Below, piece by piece: positions 7,095-12,495 of a DNA stretch of 12,495 nt. The notes under the pieces are model-generated. The model was not told the DNA's origin. It saw only the letters and a list, made by a program, of their open reading frames with translations, and did not search any database. Position 1 is the stretch's first letter. Each line of letters opens with the position of its first letter. The translations under genes and the position numbers were made by a program. The DNA comes from Desulfobulbaceae bacterium (lineage in GTDB: Bacteria; Desulfobacterota; Desulfobulbia; Desulfobulbales; Desulfobulbaceae), in assembly GCA_026986885.1 (NCBI GenBank), contig JALSNT010000238.1, positions 1-12,495 on the forward strand, read 5' to 3'.

Positions 7095-7628
7095 ATGCAG
7101 AAAATACGTTCAACCACCATCCTTGCCCTGCGCCATAATAATCAAGTGGTCGTTGCCGGTGACGGCCAGGTCAGTCTTGGACCGACAATCATCAAACATC
7201 AGGCCCGTAAGGTCAGACGGCTCTATCATGACAAGGTTATTACCGGTTTTGCCGGCTCAACCGCCGATGCCCTGACCCTGTATGACAAGCTGGAACAGAA
7301 ACTGGAACAGTTTAACGGTAACCTGCTGCGTGCCGCTGTTGAACTTGCCAAAGACTGGCGAACCGATAAATACCTGCGCCGACTGGAAGCCATGCTTATT
7401 GCCGTCAACCGGGAGAGTTCATTACTGCTTTCCGGCACCGGTGACGTCATAGAGGCCGATGACGGCATCCTTGCCATCGGGTCCGGCGGTCCCTATGCCC
7501 AGGCCGCCGCCACCGCCCTTGTTCGGCACAGTGATCTCGACGCAGTGGCCATTGCCCGTGCGGCCATGGAAATCGCCGGTTCCATCTGTGTTTATACCAA
7601 CCAGCGGATTCTTATTGAGAAAATTTGA
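7095..7628 (+). CDS. hslV: ATP-dependent protease HslUV, peptidase subunit HslV
   Basis: Threonine peptidase of the cytoplasmic HslUV (ClpQY) protease, related to the proteasome beta subunit; double hexamers of it degrade proteins unfolded by HslU. Its 177 residues match the family. The catalytic N-terminal threonine is in STTILALRH: by alignment with Escherichia coli, where the mature chain begins TTI, Thr7 is the nucleophile, so the propeptide MQKIRS must be removed. Other family signatures are [40 protein letters not shown] and GILAIGSGG. Start support is GAGGA (7087-7091), rather close to the ATG. It sits 72 bases after xerC and 57 before hslU, as one likely operon. Confidence 0.96.
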   Translation: MQKIRSTTILALRHNNQVVVAGDGQVSLGPTIIKHQARKVRRLYHDKVITGFAGSTADALTLYDKLEQKLEQFNGNLLRAAVELAKDWRTDKYLRRLEAMLIAVNRESSLLLSGTGDVIEADDGILAIGSGGPYAQAAATALVRHSDLDAVAIARAAMEIAGSICVYTNQRILIEKI

Positions 7629-7685
7629 ATCGCCGTCTTGTATCCAGCCACTTTTTATTTTTATCCTATTACCTGCGAATAATTC

Positions 7686-9095
7686 ATGAAAAATAAAGAA
7701 CGTTCACTTACCCCCAGGGAGATTGTTGCCGCCCTGGATAAATATATCATAGGTCAGGATGATGCCAAACGATCCGTAGGTATTGCCCTGCGTAACCGCT
7801 GGCGCCGGCAGCAGGTCGATCCGCGACTTAAGGATGAAATAGCGCCGAAAAATATTATTATGATCGGGCCTACCGGTGTCGGCAAAACTGAAATTGCCAG
7901 AAGACTTGCCCATCTTGCCCGGTCACCTTTTCTTAAGGTGGAGGCATCTAAATTTACCGAAGTCGGTTATGTGGGACGTGATGTTGAATCCATGGTGCGC
8001 GATTTGTTGCAGTTGGCAATAAATATGGTCACCCGGGAAGAGGAAGAAAATGTTGCCGACAAGGCGAATCAGATGGCGGAAGAGAGGTTGCTGGATCTTT
8101 TGCTGCCGACCGCCGGTGTCCGGAGGCCTGAATCTGCCGGGGACAATGTTTTGGCTTTGGAATATCAGGGCATGCCTCCCGGCGCTGAACGGCACGCACA
8201 GGACCAGGGATTGACCCGGGAGAAATTACGCAGGATGCTCCATTCCGGAGAGCTGGATAAACGAATGGTGGAATTAGATATTGCCGCTCCTGCTGCCGCC
8301 CCCATGGTTGAGGTGTTTTCCGCCTCCGGCATGGAGGATATGCAGTCTTCTCTGCAGGATGCCTTTTCCAAATTTTTCCCCAAGAAAAAACATAAACGCA
8401 AAATGCCCGTGCCCGAGGCCCTGGAGTTTCTTAAAAAGGAAGAAGCTGAACGGTTGGTGGATACGGAAAGTGTCACGGAAAAGGCCATTGCTAAAACCGA
8501 ACAGTCCGGCATAATTTTTTTGGATGAAATTGATAAAATTGCCTCACGGGGCGGAGGCGGTTCCAGCTCGCCCGAGGTGTCGCGCGAAGGGGTGCAGCGC
8601 GACCTGCTGCCAATCGTTGAAGGAACGACGGTGCATACCAAGTACGGAATGGTGCGCACCGATCATATTTTATTTATTGCCAGCGGTGCCTTTCACCTGA
8701 GTAAACCCTCGGACCTGGTACCCGAATTGCAGGGACGTTTTCCCATCCGGGTTGAACTGAGTGCCCTGGGCGAAGAAGAATTTTTCAGGATTCTGACCGA
8801 GCCTCGGAATGCACTGCTCAAACAGTATACGGCCTTAATGGCCACCGAAGGAATTGAGCTGGTTTTTGAAGAAGATGCCGTTCATGCCATGGCCGCCATT
8901 GCTGTGCAGGTCAATCAAAAGACTGAAGATATCGGTGCCCGCAGGCTGCACACTATTATGGAGCGGGTGCTGGATGAACTCTCTTTTGATGCCCCGGACC
9001 GGGAAGAGGAATGTTTCACGGTTACTGCCGATTATGTGCGCAAGCAGCTGTCGGACATCTCTGAAAATGAGGATTTAAGTCGCTATATTTTATAA
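7686..9095 (+). CDS. hslU: ATP-dependent protease HslUV, ATPase subunit HslU
   Basis: AAA+ unfoldase that feeds substrates to HslV. Its 469 residues are a little longer than the Escherichia coli protein (443), the extra lying mainly in the central I domain. Motifs: TPREIV and [10 protein letters not shown] near the N-terminus, Walker A GPTGVGKT at 61-68, the substrate-gripping pore loop GYVG at 94-97, an intermediate I domain at about 110-245, Walker [10 protein letters not shown] at 276-284, sensor 1 region around IASGAF at 331-336, the arginine finger region ELQGRF (R351), and sensor 2 GARRLH at 417-422. The C-terminal tail EDLSRYIL is the family's tail that docks into HslV. The start agrees with the family N-terminus, yet no Shine-Dalgarno sequence is visible before the ATG (TGCGAATAATTC), so translation may rely on hslV coupling or a leaderless-like weak site. 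Confidence 0.97.
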   Translation: MKNKERSLTPREIVAALDKYIIGQDDAKRSVGIALRNRWRRQQVDPRLKDEIAPKNIIMIGPTGVGKTEIARRLAHLARSPFLKVEASKFTEVGYVGRDVESMVRDLLQLAINMVTREEEENVADKANQMAEERLLDLLLPTAGVRRPESAGDNVLALEYQGMPPGAERHAQDQGLTREKLRRMLHSGELDKRMVELDIAAPAAAPMVEVFSASGMEDMQSSLQDAFSKFFPKKKHKRKMPVPEALEFLKKEEAERLVDTESVTEKAIAKTEQSGIIFLDEIDKIASRGGGGSSSPEVSREGVQRDLLPIVEGTTVHTKYGMVRTDHILFIASGAFHLSKPSDLVPELQGRFPIRVELSALGEEEFFRILTEPRNALLKQYTALMATEGIELVFEEDAVHAMAAIAVQVNQKTEDIGARRLHTIMERVLDELSFDAPDREEECFTVTADYVRKQLSDISENEDLSRYIL

Positions 9096-9160
9096 TTTTT
9101 TTACTGTCGATCCGGACGACTCTGCACAACAGTCAACAGGAGAGGGAATAACCTGAATTT

Positions 9161-9166
9161 AGGAGG
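9161..9166 (+). promoter_or_regulatory. Strong ribosome binding site of the zinc-ribbon gene
   Basis: AGGAGG, five bases before the ATG at 9172, is the best Shine-Dalgarno match on the plus strand of this window. It settles the start of a gene that would otherwise be only a hypothetical ORF, and contrasts with the missing site of hslU just upstream. Confidence 0.8.
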
Positions 9167-9171
9167 GGAAC

Positions 9172-9699
9172 ATGGATTTTATAATTGACGACGACTTAAA
9201 ATATTGCCCAGGTTGCAATGATGAATACCGGCCTGAGATAGAAAACTGTGCTTCCTGTGGAATTCCCCTGCTGACGGGAACGGCCATGCGTGCCATGCTT
9301 GCAGAAAAAAACAGGGCGCGATCGGGTCGCAACATGGAAATCAAATCCGATGATGAGCTGGTTGCCGTTCGCAGGGGACCGGTGCTGGCAATGAAAGAGT
9401 TACAGAAGGTGCTGGCCGATCATTTTCTCCCGGCACTGGTGGTCAATGATAAGGAGAGCTGCGGGCAGGGATGCTGCGGCACCGAACTGCTGCTCCAGGT
9501 ACGGATGGACGATATTCAGGAGGTCATGAAGGTGCTGGAGGAAGAGCATGTCCGTTCCACCGGTCTTGAGGACCATGATACCAGGCATGCGGATGCGGTC
9601 TTTAACACCCACGCCGAACAGGCAACCTGTCCGGCCTGCGGCTGTACCTTTCCAACAACTCAGCCGACCTGCCCTGATTGCGGGCTCTGTTTTGCATGA
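9172..9699 (+). CDS. Hypothetical protein with zinc ribbons at both ends
   Basis: A 175-residue soluble protein of unknown function. The N-terminal ribbon has C12, C15, C26 and C29 (YCPGC and CASCG). The C-terminal ribbon has C153, C156, C167 and C170 (TCPACG and TCPDCG), plus additional C158 and C173. Both have the pairs of CxxC knuckles expected to bind zinc. The central part (about 60-130, DDELVAVRRG to VMKVLEEEHV) resembles in pattern the small alpha/beta DUF2007-type putative signal-transducing domain, though this is inferred from shape only, and it carries a SCGQGCCG cysteine cluster at 96-103. No signal peptide or membrane segment is visible. It starts 76 bases after hslU on the same strand and could be cotranscribed; it converges on dnaE. 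A link to HslUV is suggested only by position. Confidence 0.85.
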   Translation: MDFIIDDDLKYCPGCNDEYRPEIENCASCGIPLLTGTAMRAMLAEKNRARSGRNMEIKSDDELVAVRRGPVLAMKELQKVLADHFLPALVVNDKESCGQGCCGTELLLQVRMDDIQEVMKVLEEEHVRSTGLEDHDTRHADAVFNTHAEQATCPACGCTFPTTQPTCPDCGLCFA

Positions 9700-9709
9700 A
9701 AACAATTAG

Positions 9710-9735
9710 TACCTGAACTGAGCTCAATTCAGGTA
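9710..9735. terminator. Near-perfect palindrome between convergent genes
   Basis: TACCTGAACTGAG (9710-9722) is followed by its reverse complement (9723-9735) with one mismatched pair. It fills most of the 36-base gap between the zinc-ribbon gene and dnaE and abuts the dnaE stop codon. The position suits a bidirectional terminator. T-tracts are poor: on the minus strand the hairpin is followed by CTAATTGTTTTC, and on the plus strand there is none. A protein-binding site is an alternative. Confidence 0.45.
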
Positions 9736-12495
9736 TCAATGGACAGTCTTGTTATCGTACCAGCCGTTGCCTTTTTTCTTTTTTCTCCTGACCTCCGCCG
9801 GTTTCATAAAGATCTGCAGACCATTTTCGCCACAGAGGCCGGTCATGGAATGAAGAAAATCAGGACTGGGTTGAATGCCCATATCTTTTAACACTTCAAT
9901 ATCTACTTCGCCACGACCGTCAAAGTGCAGGGTCAAATGCACCGGTACCTTGCCGTGAAAGGAATAGAGCATTTCTTTGATCTGCTCCAGGTGCCGGCGC
10001 GAAGTTTTTTCCGCCGGCAGGCGGATGACTGCTTTGTCCGCATACCGGGCAAAGGCATCGCTGAGACGGTCGATCGACTGGGCGATAATTTTTGCTCCCC
10101 GTTCACCCTGTTGTACGGTTCCCAGGACAATGAGCGGTTCTTCACTGCTTAACAGATGGGAGCATCTTGCAAAGGTTGAAGGGAAAATAATGACTTCCAC
10201 CCGTGAAGTCATATCCTCCAGCACTGTGAAGGCCATGCGGTCGCCTTTGCGTGATTTGTGTTCTTTGACCTGCTGAATCAACCCGCCGATGCGCACGGCC
10301 CCTCCGTCACGCCATCCTGCCAGGTGTTCAATGTCCGTATCTGCAACACGTTTGATGTCGTCCATCACCGCTTCCAGGGGATGGCCGGTCAGAAAAAAAC
10401 CCACGGTTTCCTTTTCATAGGTGAGTTTTTTCAGCTCAGGCCAGTCTTCCAGCTCCGGCAGTTCAATTTCCGGTTCTTTTTCACCGGCTTTCTCGGGCAT
10501 GGTAAGGGAAAACAGATTCATCTGACCGCTCAAACGATCACGCTGCACGGCCTTGGCATGTTCAAGCGCCTGGTCCAGCACTTCCATGTACTGGGCGCGT
10601 TTACCGCCCAGGGAATCAAAAGCCCCGGCCTTGATCAGGCTTTCAATAACCTTGCGGTTGACCCTGGCAGAGTCGATACGGCCGCAGAAATCGGCAAGAG
10701 AACTGTAAGGGCCGTTTTCCTCACGTTCTTCAATAATGGAATCAAGGGCCGCGCCGCCCACGTTTTTCACGGCGGCCAGGCCAAAGCGGACCCGGTCGTT
10801 GATAACCGTGAAATCATCAAATGATTCGTTGATATCCGGCGGCAGTACCGGGATGTTCATGGACCGGCATTCATTGATATACTTAACTACCTTGTCGGTG
10901 TTATCAACATCGCAGGAGAGCAGGGCGGCTAAAAACTGGGCGGGATAATGGGCCTTGAGATAAGCGGTTTGATAGGCGATAAGAGCATAGGCGGCGGAAT
11001 GGGATTTATTGAATCCGTAGCCGGCAAATTTTGCCATCAGATCAAAGATGTACTTGGCCTTGTCCTCGGGGATATTATTCGCGGCGGCTCCCTGCATGAA
11101 TTTACCGCGTTCCTCCTCCATGACTTCGGGAATTTTTTTGCCCATGGCCCGCCGCAGGATATCGGCATCGCCCAGGCTGTAACCGGCCAGGATGTTGGCG
11201 ATCTTCATCACCTGTTCCTGGTAGACAATAACGCCGTAGGTTTCCTCTAAAACCGGCTTAATCTGGGGCAGGGGATACTCGGGCGGGCGTCTGCCGTGCT
11301 TGGTGTCGACAAAGGTATCTACCATACCGGAATCAAGGGGACCGGGCCGGTACAGGGCAACAAGGGCAATCAGATCACTGAACTGTTCCGGTGCCATTTT
11401 GATGAGCAGTTCGCGCATGCCGTCGCTTTCCAGCTGAAAGACGCCCAGGCTGTCACCCTTGCACAGCAACGAATAAGTCCGGGGATCATCCATGGGAATC
11501 CTGGCCAGATCAACATCCAGGCCGATATCCTTTTTGATGAGTTTTAAGGCCCGGTCGATGACGGTCAGGGTTTTGAGGCCTAAAAAATCGAACTTTATCA
11601 GGCCGGTTTTCTCAGTGTACTTCATGTCGTACTGGGTGAGGACCTCTTTGTTCGGTCCCACACAGAGAGGAAGGTATTCCACCATTGGCTTTGGCGAGAT
11701 CACCACCCCGGCGGCATGGATGGTTTTATGCCGGGAAAGTCCTTCCAGGGTTTGTGAAATACTGAGCAACTCGCGGATGGCATCGTCTTTCATGGCCTCC
11801 CTGAGCCGGGGTTCTTTAGCAATGGCCTTTTTTAAGGTGATTTTCAATTCATCCGGAACCAGTTTGGCTATCCGGTCAACCATGGGCAGCGGGATTTCGA
11901 GAACCCGGCCCACGTCACGCAGGACGGCACGTGCCTTCATGGAACCATAGGCAACGATCTGGGCGACATGCTTTGCCCCCCCGTAACGTTTGCGAACATA
12001 GGCGATCACCTCATCACGCCGTTCCTTGCAGAAATCAACGTCAAAGTCGGGCATGGACTGACGCTCAACGTTGAGGAAACGCTCAAAAATCAGGCCGTAA
12101 GGAATGGGATCAATATCAGTGATGAACATGCAGAAGGCAGCCAGACTGCCGGCACCGGAGCCGCGCCCCGGGCCGACAGGTATCTTTTCTTTTTTTGCCC
12201 AGGTGATAAAATCGGCAACAATAAGAAAATAACCGGCAAAGCCCATGGTGCGGATGACATCAATTTCCATGTTCAGCCGATCTTTGTATTGCTGCTCAAG
12301 CTCAGGGCTTACCTCCTGCAGTTCCCGCAGGTGATCCAGGCGGGCGGTCAGTCCCTCCCGGCATCCCCTTTCAAACAGGGTTTCCAGGCTTTCTCCTTCA
12401 GGCAATGGAAAAATCGGGAAATGGTGCTCACCAAAGGAAAGTTCAAGGTTGCAGCGCTCGGCAACCTCCAAGGTATTGCTGACGGCTTCCGGACA
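9736..12495 (-). CDS. dnaE: DNA polymerase III alpha subunit DnaE (partial, N-terminus beyond window)
   Basis: Catalytic subunit of the replicative DNA polymerase. The frame is open to the right edge (CPEAVSNTLEVAERCNLEL), giving 919 visible residues; the N-terminal PHP domain, about the first quarter, lies mostly outside. A TTG at 12471 is an internal leucine codon, not a start. Active-site parts are present: PGRGSGAGS, then PDFDVDF (12031-12051) with two catalytic aspartates, and KFDFLGL (11575-11595) with the third. A QMNLF pentapeptide (10510-10524) fits the internal sliding-clamp-binding motif. An OB fold follows (VRIGGLIQQVKEHKSRKGD onward), and the protein ends in a lysine-rich tail, RRKKKKGNG. 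Motifs match DnaE rather than PolC, which carries an inserted exonuclease. No truncation or frameshift is seen. Confidence 0.96.
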   Translation of the reverse strand, partial: CPEAVSNTLEVAERCNLELSFGEHHFPIFPLPEGESLETLFERGCREGLTARLDHLRELQEVSPELEQQYKDRLNMEIDVIRTMGFAGYFLIVADFITWAKKEKIPVGPGRGSGAGSLAAFCMFITDIDPIPYGLIFERFLNVERQSMPDFDVDFCKERRDEVIAYVRKRYGGAKHVAQIVAYGSMKARAVLRDVGRVLEIPLPMVDRIAKLVPDELKITLKKAIAKEPRLREAMKDDAIRELLSISQTLEGLSRHKTIHAAGVVISPKPMVEYLPLCVGPNKEVLTQYDMKYTEKTGLIKFDFLGLKTLTVIDRALKLIKKDIGLDVDLARIPMDDPRTYSLLCKGDSLGVFQLESDGMRELLIKMAPEQFSDLIALVALYRPGPLDSGMVDTFVDTKHGRRPPEYPLPQIKPVLEETYGVIVYQEQVMKIANILAGYSLGDADILRRAMGKKIPEVMEEERGKFMQGAAANNIPEDKAKYIFDLMAKFAGYGFNKSHSAAYALIAYQTAYLKAHYPAQFLAALLSCDVDNTDKVVKYINECRSMNIPVLPPDINESFDDFTVINDRVRFGLAAVKNVGGAALDSIIEEREENGPYSSLADFCGRIDSARVNRKVIESLIKAGAFDSLGGKRAQYMEVLDQALEHAKAVQRDRLSGQMNLFSLTMPEKAGEKEPEIELPELEDWPELKKLTYEKETVGFFLTGHPLEAVMDDIKRVADTDIEHLAGWRDGGAVRIGGLIQQVKEHKSRKGDRMAFTVLEDMTSRVEVIIFPSTFARCSHLLSSEEPLIVLGTVQQGERGAKIIAQSIDRLSDAFARYADKAVIRLPAEKTSRRHLEQIKEMLYSFHGKVPVHLTLHFDGRGEVDIEVLKDMGIQPSPDFLHSMTGLCGENGLQIFMKPAEVRRKKKKGNGWYDNKTVH

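Noticed and set aside
9096..9160. Terminator after hslU
   Set aside because: Only short arms (GTCG with CGAC, ACTGT with ACAGT) are present and no T-run follows them; the T-run at 9097 precedes the arms.
9736..12471. dnaE beginning at the TTG at 12471
   Set aside because: The frame continues to the edge with typical DnaE sequence (PEAVSNTLEVAERC), so the real start lies outside the window.

Overview
The window holds two kinds of DNA side by side. Positions 1 to about 5800 carry a type III restriction-modification operon on the minus strand. Positions 6102 to 12495 carry ordinary bacterial housekeeping genes: xerC, hslV, hslU, a small zinc-ribbon gene and dnaE. The xerC-hslV-hslU order and the protein signatures fit a Gram-negative-like bacterium of moderate GC. 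The HslV and DnaE wording suggests Desulfobacterota (Desulfobulbales-like). That placement is from memory of the families, not from a search.

Restriction-modification operon, read right to left: mod (DNA methyltransferase, 5798-3627), a 110-base gap with a possible tiny ORF and a repeat-like segment, a KilA-N domain gene (3489-2665), then res (helicase-endonuclease, from 2665, running off the left edge). The stop of the KilA-N gene and the start of res share one base (TAATG), and the catalytic motifs of mod and res are all present, so the system looks functional. Three things stand out: the KilA-N gene sits between the two core subunits; that gene contains a perfect 32-bp palindrome; and the target-recognition segment of mod is far richer in AT than the rest of the gene, as expected if the specificity domain was exchanged.

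A roughly 300-base non-coding region (5799-6101) separates the divergent mod and xerC. It holds an imperfect hairpin with T-tracts on both sides and weak promoter-like sequence before xerC.

Housekeeping block: xerC (chromosome dimer resolution) is followed by hslV and hslU, the peptidase and ATPase of the HslUV protease, on the same strand with short gaps. A 175-residue protein with zinc ribbons at both ends follows and may be cotranscribed. It converges on dnaE (replicative polymerase alpha subunit, minus strand, N-terminus beyond the right edge), with a 26-bp near-palindrome between the two stop codons. No tRNA, rRNA, CRISPR array, transposase or phage structural gene is seen.
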